From: JAVJSD01 sp040219575
GTDB lineage: Bacteria > Planctomycetota > Planctomycetia > Pirellulales > Pirellulaceae
Direction of reading: 5' to 3'
Assembly: GCA_040219575.1 (NCBI GenBank)
Contig: JAVJSD010000099.1
Span: 1 to 64,000, forward strand
Length of the DNA stretch: 64,000 bases
Part shown: positions 17,044-27,400 of the stretch, piece by piece
Position numbering within the stretch: position 1 is the stretch's first letter
How the letters are laid out: each line of letters starts with the position of its first letter
Notes under the pieces: model-generated
Databases searched by the model: none
Seen by the model: the letters and a program-made list of their open reading frames with translations, nothing else
What the model was told of the DNA's origin: nothing
Position numbers and translations under genes: made by a program

Positions 17044-18883
17044 CGCCTGCGGCCTCGCCAGTAAAGAATGCCGCATCGGTGCAGTCGAACGTAGCGATCA
17101 ACAAGGCCCGATCGAGATAGCGGTTGCTGCGTTCGCATGACGTTTCGGCGACGAACCCGCAGGCATGGCATGAGGCGGAATGAAGGGAGCGATCTTTTTC
17201 CGGATCATGTTCTGCGCAGAGCGGGTCGGAAGAACAAACGGTCGCACGATGCAACGCCTGCTCGATCAGGCGACCGAGATTGTCGGGTTTCCCGAGTTCG
17301 ATCAGACCGCCGAGCGTGCCGTCGGAATCGGCTGCCGCCGTGTAGAGCAGTACGCCGGCCATTGGATCATCGTCGGAACTGGCGTAGATGCGTTCGCGAA
17401 TGCTTGCTGCGTTGTATCCGCACTCTAGAGCCAACTCCCGTATAAGCAGGTGCGAGAACGTGTGCAGCATGGCATAACGGACGCCGGGAAACCCTTTGTC
17501 GGGGTCGAGTTTCCGGGCATTGCGCCAGCCTCGATGTCCAGCAGTCAACAGCAAACTTCTCGCCTTGACGGCATCTTTCGATTCCCAGTTCCGAATCACG
17601 TCTTCGTCGAACTGCAGGAAAATGCCTTCCCCGTGGACTTCGGTCGCGGGAACCCAATCGGGTCGCCCCCTGCACAGGTCGGCCATCGGCGGCCGCTCGT
17701 CGGGGTCGGCGGTTTCTTCCGGCGCTTCCACCCGCGTGTAGCCGATCAATGCGTTCACCTCCCTGAGGCGTTTGAGAAGCAAAACTCGCGGGATGACCGG
17801 AGCGTAGCTGGACGGAGATGCGACTTGTTCGCTAAGGAAATGCGGCCAGTCGGTCGGTGGACTCGGATGTGTCAGTACGGCCCATTCCGGTCGCTTGATG
17901 TCGTCCGGAGCGACGACCTCATCTTCGACGCCGCCCGCTTTCTTCCTCTCAATGGCGATCCAAAGTTCAGCGGTATCGAATTTCTCGATACCGGGCAGCA
18001 GGCCGCCTTTCTTCAACGTCTTGCAAATGATCGCGAGTCCAGCTTCGGAATCGGCCTCTTGCAGGTACTCCCAGCCATCCTTCACGATCTGACTCAGCGA
18101 ATCTCCCGTATGGGGAATCGCGAGAACGGATAGCGTGATCGGGAACCAACTGTTCGTCGACCCGAGCAGCACAGTTCTCGCCTCCTCCTCGCAATCTTCG
18201 TTGTAGACGTCCAAGTGCGGATGTCTCCCGCGGCAAGCGGGCAGATTCGCGCGGGATTGAGCGCCGAACGCGTGCACTAGCGACCGTGCGGCGTCGCAGG
18301 CGTCGCACTTGACCCACAGGTTCTCAGTCTGCAGCGACGCGCCACGCTCGAAGAATCGAAGCGTTCCTTTGCACGACGAAGCGCCTCCGTGGACGAACCA
18401 GTGCCAGGGAAAGTCATCCAGGTGCCCATTGCGGCAGGCGAGCAGAAAACGCGCTGGGACTGCGTCGGAATGCGAACCTTTTTCGCAGCTCGAATGAATG
18501 AAGTGCGTCTGATCGGGTCGATACGGATTCTCCTTGATCGTGAAGAGCCCCGAATCGAATTCGGCCAGCAGACCGCAACGGACGCATCGCAGCCAACGCG
18601 GAAACGGCCGCACGGGCACGCCGATCTTTCCTTCCGGCGTGAACGGGGTCGCATTCTCGTCCTTGACGACGGGAGGCATCCGAAGACGCTGGACCTGCAT
18701 TCCCAATACACGACGAACCGCCTCGAGCAATCTCGCCTCTTCCAACGGCGGGCAACGATCGATCTCCCAGCGATCGAGCCCCATCGTGATGACGGAGAGA
18801 TTCGGCAGGTCGATCAGGGCGCCGGGGCCGTAGGTCCATAGAAGCTGGCTCGGGCGGACGTCGCCCACGACGAGCGTAGTCAT
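17036..18883 (-). CDS. drmB: DrmB: DUF1998 protein of DISARM
   Basis: The protein has 615 residues. The start at 18883 (MTTLVVGDVRPSQLLWTYGP) overlaps the drmA stop as ATGA. The C-terminal third is the DUF1998 (helicase-associated MZB) region: HTFSHLLIRELALECGY, then a Cys-rich zinc site (CSSDPLCAEH, SCHACGFV, SCERSNRYLDR). DrmB forms a complex with DrmA in characterised DISARM and helps load on foreign DNA. An early C-x2-C pair (LRCVRCGL) may form another zinc site. All expected parts appear present. Confidence 0.9.
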   Translation of the reverse strand: MTTLVVGDVRPSQLLWTYGPGALIDLPNLSVITMGLDRWEIDRCPPLEEARLLEAVRRVLGMQVQRLRMPPVVKDENATPFTPEGKIGVPVRPFPRWLRCVRCGLLAEFDSGLFTIKENPYRPDQTHFIHSSCEKGSHSDAVPARFLLACRNGHLDDFPWHWFVHGGASSCKGTLRFFERGASLQTENLWVKCDACDAARSLVHAFGAQSRANLPACRGRHPHLDVYNEDCEEEARTVLLGSTNSWFPITLSVLAIPHTGDSLSQIVKDGWEYLQEADSEAGLAIICKTLKKGGLLPGIEKFDTAELWIAIERKKAGGVEDEVVAPDDIKRPEWAVLTHPSPPTDWPHFLSEQVASPSSYAPVIPRVLLLKRLREVNALIGYTRVEAPEETADPDERPPMADLCRGRPDWVPATEVHGEGIFLQFDEDVIRNWESKDAVKARSLLLTAGHRGWRNARKLDPDKGFPGVRYAMLHTFSHLLIRELALECGYNAASIRERIYASSDDDPMAGVLLYTAAADSDGTLGGLIELGKPDNLGRLIEQALHRATVCSSDPLCAEHDPEKDRSLHSASCHACGFVAETSCERSNRYLDRALLIATFDCTDAAFFTGEAAGDE

Positions 18884-21800
18884 GACGCACCTCCCTTCTC
18901 CTCCGGTTTCGGTCGCAGCTTCCACGGCGGGCCTTCGGGCAGATTGTCCGTCAGCATCACCAGGCGAACGCCCGGTTCTACCTCGCGCATCGACATCGGC
19001 ACGGTGAATTGGTCCCAACTCTGCATTCCCGGCTTCTTCAGCAGGCCCGCGATGTCGTCTTCGCCCTTCTTTCGCTTTCTGCCGGCTTCGTAGCCAAGCC
19101 TTCGGCCGCCGCGGGTCGCTTCCTTGACCCATTCGTCGCATCGTTCGCCGACCATCGCTTCCGAAAGCTCCTGAGCGGCCTTTTGATTAGTGACGCGCCA
19201 AGCTCGCTCGGACGCCACTCGCTTCGTCTCGCCGACCTCCGGGCGCGATGCGCTGTCCATCCGTTCGGCCCCGAGATTCGCGTTGAACTCCTCTACGGCG
19301 AGCCTGAGCCAACTGATCATCGTGCCGGTCAGACCACGATCCAGGGCGCGCGGCGCGAATGGCGTCACGGATTGTGCCTCGACATGCTTGTAGAACGTCG
19401 CATGGTAATGCTCGAACGATTCATAGTGGGAGAGATCGCGCGGTCGGGACCACGTCAGCACGGTACAGACCAGTCCGGGGAACGCACGACCGACGCGGCT
19501 GGTCGCCTGGATGTATTCGGCGGTGCTCTTCGGCTGACCGTTGACGGCCATCGAGCCGAGCCGGTTCACGTCGACGCCGACCGACAGCATGTTCGTGGCG
19601 AGGACTACGTCGATCCCCTGAGCCGCTCCCTTGATCCGTTTCACCTCGTAGATACCCTTCGCGTCATTCCACTCGGCATCGAATGCGACTTCCAAGTGGT
19701 CCAGCTTTCGTGGAATATCTTTGCTGGAGACGCGGGACGTCAGCTCATCGACGTTCTTGACGCTCCGCTGCGCGAGGCCCGGCCGGGCGACGCGACTCAT
19801 CCGCACGCGATAGGCCCGTGTCTGGACATCGTCTTCCGCCAGCCGTCGCATGCCCCCGAGCTCTCGCAGCGAATTGAAATAGCCGACGGTCGTCATCCAG
19901 GGATCGACCGCGGACCCGAATCTCTCGAACAGCGACTGGGCGGATGTCAAAAGAGCCGTGTAAACGCGGATGAGCACGGCGGGGCGAGCGCTCCCCGGAG
20001 CGCAGATTCCCATGTAACGTCTTCCTGGCCTCTGCCGGATCGGCCTTTGCACCGAGAAGAAGTTGTCCGCCACGTCCAACCCATGCGGCGGAAAGATCGC
20101 GACCCGTCGCAGGAATACGTTATTCACTTGTTCGTCCGCCTTGCGTACGGTCGCCGACGAAGCGATGACCTTCGGGCGGATGGACTTGTCGTCCAGCTTC
20201 CACGTCGCCAATTCATCGACCGCAGTTTCATAAAGGCCGACCATCGTGCCGAGAGGACCGCTTATCAGGTGGAACTCGTCCTGGATGATCAGGTCCGGTG
20301 GACGGATCGGGCGGGTCGCTTTCACGTCGACGGCTGGGAGCGAACCTCGCTTGTTGTGCTTGCCATTGCACTCTGAACCCGGCCACAGGAGCCCATGACG
20401 GGGGCATTCGTGCGTCGCGCGTCCGAACAAATCTCTTACCTGGCCGCGCCAGGCCATCATGGCGAACTTGTCGACCGTCGCGATCAACATGCTGGGCGGA
20501 CGGCGATAGATTTCATCGTCCACGACGAGAACCGGCAATCCCATGTCGGGAGATTTGGCGCGACTGAAATCGCAACGACCGAGTTTATCCCCACAGTAGA
20601 TCAGCGTCCGCCCCTCTCCCGATTTGAAACGGCGGACCTCGATGTCGCGCCCCGGTGCGATCTCCGCTCCGCACCACGGGCAGTTGGTCAGTTGCGACGG
20701 GCTCGAACTGGTCGGGCGCTTGCCCGTTCGTTCCGCCTCAATCGCCTCGTGGCTCGCCTCGGTGTCATTGGGCGTTACCTTCTGGCCTACCCACAGCCCG
20801 ATCGAGAACGGCGTCGAACCCCATGTTTTCTTGTCCTCGCGCCGAAGAGCCTCCATCGCGCAGATCAACGTCGTCGCCCGCTGGAATTGCTGGAGCGTCA
20901 ACAGTCGCAGCGTGTACCGCATGATCACCGACAGGCCGCGACTGCCGTCCAATCCGCCCAGCTCATTCTGGATGCGACGAATCGCCATCGTGAAGGCCGC
21001 AACTCCGAGATACGCCTCCGTCTTGCCACCGCCGGTGGGAAACCACAGCAGGTCGGCGAACGCATCGACGGGCTTAATTCGATCCTTGTGCTTGGGGTCG
21101 GCCAGCGCTGGAATCGATAACAGTACGAATGCGAGCTGGAACGGTCGCCAAGAACGGTTGGTGCGAATATCAAGATCGTCCAGGGCGACTTCTTCACCGC
21201 GACGCCGCTTCAAGGCGAAGATGCTGTGGATGCGTTGCGCGGCCATTGCCTGATTGGCGAACCGGAACGCTCGCAATGCATCGTCGTTCTTGTCGAGAGT
21301 ATCAATACCTTCGCGCAGCCGAACTAGAATCTCCTCGCAACGGTCCATCGCCCGGCCGGCCACATCATCGTAGCCGACCACATCGGCCCCGATCCGCGCA
21401 CGCTGCTCGCCGATCCACGTCTCGTAATCGTCAGTCAAGACCGACAGCGCGGCGACGAGCGCCGGCCGTTCCATTTCTGCCAGCACCCGCATGTCGAGAA
21501 ACCCCTCGTCCACCATGCGGCGCATCGCAGGTCGATCCTTGGGGTCGAGCCCCGGCGTCTCGGTAATCGGCACTTCGTACTGCGGAAGGATCGCCGTTCC
21601 GATCTCGCGGGCTCGTTCCGGCTCCTCGTCCGAAGCGACGGCATGAACCGATATATTGTGTCCCACTGCGAATTCGACTTGGTTGCGGTAGATCATCTCC
21701 AGCGATTCACGTTCGACGTCGCGCCCGTCGCCTTCCAGCAACGGCCGGCGGTGGAAAACGGCTTCGCCGCTGGGATGTCGGACGACCAATTCGGGCTGGA

Positions 21801-22938
21801 AAACCCACGCTTCGTCTTGATTCTGTTCGGGCTGCGGCTGATCGTTGACCAGAAACAACGTCACGATCCGATCGCCTGATGGCAGCGGGGGACGGACCGT
21901 CCCTTGGACCAGCACGCGTGGACAGTCGCCGTCAGGCGCGATCGGTTCGACCAGACCATCGGTCATCGCCAGTTCGATGCGACCGCCGGACGGGATTCGC
22001 TTCCAGGCCCGCAGCGGCTTGCCGTCTTCACGGGTCTGCTCTTCACTTTCGGTCCGTTCGTAGCGCCCCCAGCGGACTTCGAGTTCGATCGACTGGGCAT
22101 CGCCGTCGACGCAGAATGTCATGCCGACGGACGACGGGACGAACGATTGGTTCTTCGAAGCGTCGATGGCTGAACTTTCATCGTCGTCTGGATCGCTCGC
22201 GCCCCGCGCGGAGTTGAATTCCTCTCCTGGAAGCCGTCGACGCCCTCCCTTCGCCTTCCCTTCGCCGACCTCGTCGAAAGGATGCAATTCACCGTCGGCC
22301 TCCGGCTCTTCTTCGGCGGTCGCCCCTTGCAATCCTTCGATGCAATCCGCTTCGACGGCGGTCACGGGCGCGAGCTTGCCGACCAGATACCGGTCTCGGA
22401 CGCTCATCCCGACGATCTCTTCATGCGGGCCGCCCGCCGGGCCGAGCAGATCATCCATCGTGGCGAGCTGAAGCAGTTCGCGAAGGTAGGCCTTCTCGTG
22501 CGCCGATCCGCCCACGAGCACCGGAAGCGCCGCGAATTCGATCCCGGCTGCGGTCTTCAGTGCGCTCTCGAACACGGACCAATCGAGGCGCGAAACCGAC
22601 GCGTCCGTTTTCGGAACCGAGATGCCGAGCGTGGACGGATCAACGGGTGTTTCCAATCGGATGATGCCATCGAAGTAGATTGTCGTCGCCCGCACGGCCT
22701 TGCGGACTCGATAGATGCGAGCGAACGCGACCACGGCGGGCGCGCCATCCTGTTCGCCAAGAATCAGGCAGCCGTCGCCTTCCGAAATGCCCTGAAAGAG
22801 CGCCGTCGGCCCATTGAGCCGAATCGAGTATTGGTCGATTTGCTCAGGTGCGGTCTGCGTGATCCAAGCGTTGTGGGCGTCGCTCGCGCCAGCACCGGCT
22901 GCATCCATGCGAGTATCGTTTTCTTTAGTCTTGCTCAT
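18880..22938 (-). CDS. drmA: DrmA: large superfamily 2 helicase of DISARM
   Basis: The protein has 1352 residues. Walker A reads FPTGGGKTEAYLG near residues 632-645 and the Walker B/DEAD box is IQDEFHLISGPLG near residue 886, a DEFH variant typical of this helicase group. Motifs of the second RecA-like domain follow (VDVNRLGSMAVNG and QATSRVGR). The 600-residue N-terminal region is rich in acidic residues. In characterised DISARM, DrmAB recognises incoming DNA with 5' overhangs. A good ribosome site (AGGGGA) precedes the ATG at 22938. It is coupled to drmB by ATGA. Confidence 0.92.
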   Translation of the reverse strand: MSKTKENDTRMDAAGAGASDAHNAWITQTAPEQIDQYSIRLNGPTALFQGISEGDGCLILGEQDGAPAVVAFARIYRVRKAVRATTIYFDGIIRLETPVDPSTLGISVPKTDASVSRLDWSVFESALKTAAGIEFAALPVLVGGSAHEKAYLRELLQLATMDDLLGPAGGPHEEIVGMSVRDRYLVGKLAPVTAVEADCIEGLQGATAEEEPEADGELHPFDEVGEGKAKGGRRRLPGEEFNSARGASDPDDDESSAIDASKNQSFVPSSVGMTFCVDGDAQSIELEVRWGRYERTESEEQTREDGKPLRAWKRIPSGGRIELAMTDGLVEPIAPDGDCPRVLVQGTVRPPLPSGDRIVTLFLVNDQPQPEQNQDEAWVFQPELVVRHPSGEAVFHRRPLLEGDGRDVERESLEMIYRNQVEFAVGHNISVHAVASDEEPERAREIGTAILPQYEVPITETPGLDPKDRPAMRRMVDEGFLDMRVLAEMERPALVAALSVLTDDYETWIGEQRARIGADVVGYDDVAGRAMDRCEEILVRLREGIDTLDKNDDALRAFRFANQAMAAQRIHSIFALKRRRGEEVALDDLDIRTNRSWRPFQLAFVLLSIPALADPKHKDRIKPVDAFADLLWFPTGGGKTEAYLGVAAFTMAIRRIQNELGGLDGSRGLSVIMRYTLRLLTLQQFQRATTLICAMEALRREDKKTWGSTPFSIGLWVGQKVTPNDTEASHEAIEAERTGKRPTSSSPSQLTNCPWCGAEIAPGRDIEVRRFKSGEGRTLIYCGDKLGRCDFSRAKSPDMGLPVLVVDDEIYRRPPSMLIATVDKFAMMAWRGQVRDLFGRATHECPRHGLLWPGSECNGKHNKRGSLPAVDVKATRPIRPPDLIIQDEFHLISGPLGTMVGLYETAVDELATWKLDDKSIRPKVIASSATVRKADEQVNNVFLRRVAIFPPHGLDVADNFFSVQRPIRQRPGRRYMGICAPGSARPAVLIRVYTALLTSAQSLFERFGSAVDPWMTTVGYFNSLRELGGMRRLAEDDVQTRAYRVRMSRVARPGLAQRSVKNVDELTSRVSSKDIPRKLDHLEVAFDAEWNDAKGIYEVKRIKGAAQGIDVVLATNMLSVGVDVNRLGSMAVNGQPKSTAEYIQATSRVGRAFPGLVCTVLTWSRPRDLSHYESFEHYHATFYKHVEAQSVTPFAPRALDRGLTGTMISWLRLAVEEFNANLGAERMDSASRPEVGETKRVASERAWRVTNQKAAQELSEAMVGERCDEWVKEATRGGRRLGYEAGRKRKKGEDDIAGLLKKPGMQSWDQFTVPMSMREVEPGVRLVMLTDNLPEGPPWKLRPKPEEKGGAS

Positions 22939-22965
22939 GAAATCCCCTATCGTCGATTCCGACGA

Positions 22966-23931
22966 TCATTCGTCTGAGTAGCTACTCACCTTGTCTGCGC
23001 AATAACTGCAGTACGTCGTTTCACCCCACTCGAATTCGTCGGGCCCGATCGTATTGCCGCATCGCGCACACTCGAAAGGACCGCAGCACTCGCACTCGGA
23101 ACTGATGCAGCGATCTTCTTCTGTGTTGTACGTCTGCTCACCGCATTCCGGACATTGCACGAACGAATGGTGGCCGCCGTACTTCACTTCCTCGTAGTCA
23201 TGGACCCAATTGAAAGCTGCGCAAGCGGCCGGCAGCAACTCGTCGACGGTCGTTTCATAATCGCAAACGCGACACTTCACTTTGGGCGTTGCCGAATCGG
23301 GCTCAGACGGTTCCATTAGTTTCGAGCCGCACTCGGTACATTCGAAATAGTCTATCAGTGCTGCGATGGACTCGTCATGCCATTCGACTTCGCCGAGTTT
23401 CTCCCGACACGCTTCCTTCTCCGCGGAGTAGACCTGCTCTTCTTCGACCAGGCAGGCCCAGGTCGTCTCCCCGAGCACTTCTTTCGGGTCCGCCTCGAGG
23501 TGATCGACGATGAAATCGCGGACCACGATGAAGCACGCGACGATGTACTGCCGCACTACCTCCGGGCGAGCCGTATCGAAATAGTGCTCGATGTTGTTGC
23601 GGTAGTTTTGAATCTCACGCATCCGCTCCCACGACACCTGCACTCCCAGGCTCTTGAAGCGTTCCTGAATCTGTTGAACGTCGACCGTCTTGCGGCCTTT
23701 TCCCACCCACCGCAGGTCGCCATCGACGATTTCGGGCAGGACGTTGGATTTGAGCAGGGCTTCGTCGTCGCCGTCGCTCAGCAGCGCGAGCTTATGCTTG
23801 AAGAGAAGCAAAATTCCCGCATAGAAATTGCGGACCGACGAAGCGAGCCTCCGCGGGTCGCTGTGCTTGTAGTCTTCCAGTCCGATCTCGATCGAATCGA
23901 TGGCGTTTTGCAGGATGCTCATGGTTGTCAC
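22966..23931 (-). CDS. HEPN-like plus multiple zinc-ribbon protein inside the DISARM locus
   Basis: The protein has 321 residues. The N-terminal 170 residues are helical, with RNNIEH at residues 111-116, an R-x4-H motif as in HEPN ribonucleases. The C-terminal half is packed with C-x2-C pairs (ECTECG, KCRVCD, QCPECG, ECECCG, CARCGN, CSYCAD), forming at least three zinc ribbons. The GTG at 23931 overlaps the preceding stop (GTGA); an ATG three codons on is the alternative. It lies between the 183-residue gene and drmA on the same strand, so it belongs to the operon. It is not a named DISARM gene. It could bind nucleic acid and act as an RNase effector. Confidence 0.65.
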   Translation of the reverse strand: MTTMSILQNAIDSIEIGLEDYKHSDPRRLASSVRNFYAGILLLFKHKLALLSDGDDEALLKSNVLPEIVDGDLRWVGKGRKTVDVQQIQERFKSLGVQVSWERMREIQNYRNNIEHYFDTARPEVVRQYIVACFIVVRDFIVDHLEADPKEVLGETTWACLVEEEQVYSAEKEACREKLGEVEWHDESIAALIDYFECTECGSKLMEPSEPDSATPKVKCRVCDYETTVDELLPAACAAFNWVHDYEEVKYGGHHSFVQCPECGEQTYNTEEDRCISSECECCGPFECARCGNTIGPDEFEWGETTYCSYCADKVSSYSDE

Positions 23932-24479
23932 GGTTTGTTAGGTGCCGTCTTCCAGTAGACAAATGCGTCATGGTTTGGATGTGGGACTAGAACAGCGCCG
24001 TTCCGATACGGAATCCCGCGTTCGATTTCGTCTTCGTAAACGATGCTCATCTTGCCGCCCGTATCCCATGCGACGTAGTGATCACTGTCCCAGGCGACAA
24101 GCGTCAGCATGTGCCAGCCGCCCTGCCGTCCACCGTATTGCACTGGTCGCGACAAAATGACGAGCTTGCCCTCTTGATCGACCCACTCGCGAACCGCCTG
24201 GTTCGTCAACAACGAGTTGGTTTTCGTGTTGAATACATAGCCGATCGCGTTTTTGACTGGTTCGTGGGCGATTTCGCCAATCGCCGGGCCACCATCCCAA
24301 TGGCCCTCCTTAGCTCCAGCATCGATCAGCGAGCCCAAGGTCCAGACTTGGCGGCCTGCCAAATGGTTCACGGCACCAGCGTTGGCGGCAAAGACGCACG
24401 TATCCATTACTTGCCGAACGCCCGTATAACCGAACGCGACGTCTGGCCTGTCCCAAAATGGCTTGTTTTGACTTGGCAT
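23928..24479 (-). CDS. Unknown 183-residue DISARM-locus protein, possibly papain-like
   Basis: The protein has 183 residues. The start at 24479 lies one base after the methyltransferase stop (TGACATG); a frame is open upstream but would run into that gene. A Cys near the N-terminus (MDTCVFAANAG), a GGWHMLTLVAWDSDHYVAWD segment and a nearby Asp/Asn give the order Cys-His-Asp seen in papain-like (C39 or transglutaminase-like) peptidases. This is only a pattern match and the protein may have another fold. It sits between DrmMI and the HEPN-zinc protein. Confidence 0.5.
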   Translation of the reverse strand: MPSQNKPFWDRPDVAFGYTGVRQVMDTCVFAANAGAVNHLAGRQVWTLGSLIDAGAKEGHWDGGPAIGEIAHEPVKNAIGYVFNTKTNSLLTNQAVREWVDQEGKLVILSRPVQYGGRQGGWHMLTLVAWDSDHYVAWDTGGKMSIVYEDEIERGIPYRNGAVLVPHPNHDAFVYWKTAPNKP

Positions 24480-24480
24480 G

Positions 24481-27400
24481 TCAGGTACCTGCCGCGCTGT
24501 GTTTGGCTTCCGCTTGGCACATTTCACGATTCAGATTCGTCAATCTGCTCATAATGGCTGCTTGCGCTTCTTCAGATACTCCAAAGCGCACGTTGTCATC
24601 TCGAACCAAATCTCTGGCCGACGCGAAGCCGTAGTCAAGCGCCAAGTCATCCCAGCCATAAGCTCCTGCCACGTGAGCGTCTATTCGTCGAATGCACTCG
24701 CGAAGCTCTGCGATCTCGCCTTTCGTGCATTGGGGCGAATGGACTCGATTCATTAAATCCGTCAGCCCAGTTCCATCCTGCTTAGACAAGGAACGAGTTA
24801 ACTCGACGAACTTCGTTGCGCACGCCATGCCGTCGTGAGGCACTTGATCAGCAGGCAGTGGATACTTCTTGATCGACTCAGAAATCGAAATGTTTATCCT
24901 GTCCTCCATCTTGCCTCCGCAGAAGGTCCTAAGCCACAAAGTAAAGAATGTGCTCAAGCAGATCGCAAGAAGGTCTGGCCGTGTCATTCCAATCACCACG
25001 ACTTTGTTTGTGAAGATGCAGTTCGATGAGGCCAATGTGCAAATTGGGTACTTTGTGACCTTCGAGAATACGATTACATGTTCGTGTTGTCGTACTGCCC
25101 GCATTTGCTCTGCTCGGTGGTTCCAGAACTGCCACCACCTATCGACGAGGCCCTTATAGCTTTTGAGAGCCTGTGCAGTCCTCGTCGGTCTCACGACAAG
25201 ATCTAAAAAACGAAATGCGGCCGGATACTCTTTTTCAATCTCATTCAACTGTTTGTCGGCTATGTCCAATGCGAAGCGGTTGACCCTGGTCAATGCAGAT
25301 GACGTGATGTCGTCGCCAGTAATGTATGGGCGCAGCAACGAGTGAGGTTCCGATGCAAGTTCGTCATACCATTCGTTAGACCGGTCGATGACGAATGCTA
25401 GGCCCTTGCTGTTGTTCACCCCTTCGAAACTGAGCATGGCGCAACGCAGCTTTTTAGGAACCCAAGCATCTTGTGGCTCGCAGGTCAAACGAGCACCAAT
25501 TCGGTCGCAGACTTCGCCATCCGCCAATGTCTCGCCCTTGTACGCACCGCGAAAGAAGCAGACGATTGCAACTACAACGTTTGCTTTGCCTGGCCACGGC
25601 AGTTTCTTCGCTGAGTAAATAACGTCACCATGCTTCACGATTTCCCGTAGTCCCACTTTTATTGCGCTTCCCTCCGCAATATTCGTTGTGGCCAACATGC
25701 CGTAACAACCACTGGGTCGAATCAACTCGACGACCCGACGGTGGAAGATGACGCAAAGATCGATCTTCCCTGGAGATTGCCCCAGGATCATCTCCGCCTG
25801 CCATTGCATATGATCGCCGATCATGGACTTCCAGAGCCGGTTTCCCAAAAAGGGCGGATTACCCACTATCGCGTCGAAGCCCCCTGTTAGAGCGTCACCT
25901 CGGTCGAAAACTTCCGGGAATTCGATCGGCCAATGGAAGGGCGTCGGGCAATCGGCTTTCGAGAGGACCGCACGTGCAGAAGCTGCTTGGTCAGCGGGTT
26001 CGCCATCGCGGAAGTGGTCGAAGTGCTCGTGGAACGCAGCCTGAAGACGCGACTGCAACTGGTTCCTCCGGCCTCCGTCCCAATAGGCCGCCAGAATCAC
26101 GTCGGCCAGATACTTCAATCGAACGGTTTGGCGTTGGACTTGGTTGAACATCGTCGCCTTGACCTCGATGTCGGCAACCGTGTTCGAGGGTCGTCGCTCG
26201 AGTTGCATTCGCTGGATGCGTGCCGCGGAAATGACGTTGCTGATGATTTGCGTCATGTTGCCGAATAGGGTGCTGCGAATGCTGTCCTCTTCCTTCAACG
26301 CGAACTGCTCCAATTGCCGGATTTCTGACAATCCGACGAGCGAGTCGCCTCGCCGTAGCGCGTGGTCGAGGAATGCGAAGGGTCGGTTCTTCGAGAGCGT
26401 CACCAGCCAAATCGACAGCTTCGCCAATTCGACCGCCAGCGGGTTTTTGTCGACGCCATACAGGCAGCGATCGGCGACCAACCGCCGCGCGAGGATCAGT
26501 CGGTCGTCGAGATATCCCGGCAATGGCTCGCGATCTTCGATCGCTTCGACGACTTCGCCTTCGACGGTGATGACGAGCCCGGCGTCCTCGGCTAATCGCC
26601 AAGCTTCGACAAGGCGCTGCGCAAGATATCGACATGCTTCCACGAGGAATGCGCCCGATCCCATTGCCGGATCGCAGATTCTTAGGTCGAGCAGTTCGGC
26701 GGGCGTCTTGAGTTTCCACTCTTCACGTGGGAGTCCTTCGGCCGGCCCCATATAGACGATCGGTCCCATCGTCCTATCGACGATCGTTTCGGTCAGTGAT
26801 CGCGGCGTGTAGTGGGTGCCAGTTTCGCGACGGTCGGTACCTGGCACGACGGCGAAGACACCGCTCCGATAAACGAGCAATGTCTCCCAACTGTCAGTCT
26901 GAATCAGGGGCGCGAATGGTAGCAAACGCCCCGCGAGGCCCTCATCTCCCCCGCAGGCCTGGATTAGTGCGACTTGATCGGCCTCTTCCCCACGGCTTTC
27001 GAGCGCCGTCTTAATTGCCGCCTTCGAGCGGCCGGTCAGATCGGCAATCTTCTTGGCCGCCGCGTCGGTCGTTCCCGCTGAGATCGCTTCGAGTTCGCGC
27101 ACGGTGATCGTGGGTCGGCGAACCTTCTTCGAGCCGATCAGCACGACAGTGGGCTCAGGCAAGCCGGCAACCGTGTATTCGAGCAAGCCCTCGTAGACAT
27201 GGCCGATCTGCTCGACATCGAGGGCGCGATACGACAAGAGCTGCGCACCGCCCTTGCGTTCGAGAACCTGCAGCGCGTCCAGCAGCAGCAGAACCGTGCG
27301 ATTGTCGATCGGCAGCGGCGAGGCGGGAACTTCGCGGTACGACGATCCGACTGGACGACCTTCGAGAAAGGGAAACCGATCGGGGTCGAATACCGAGCCG

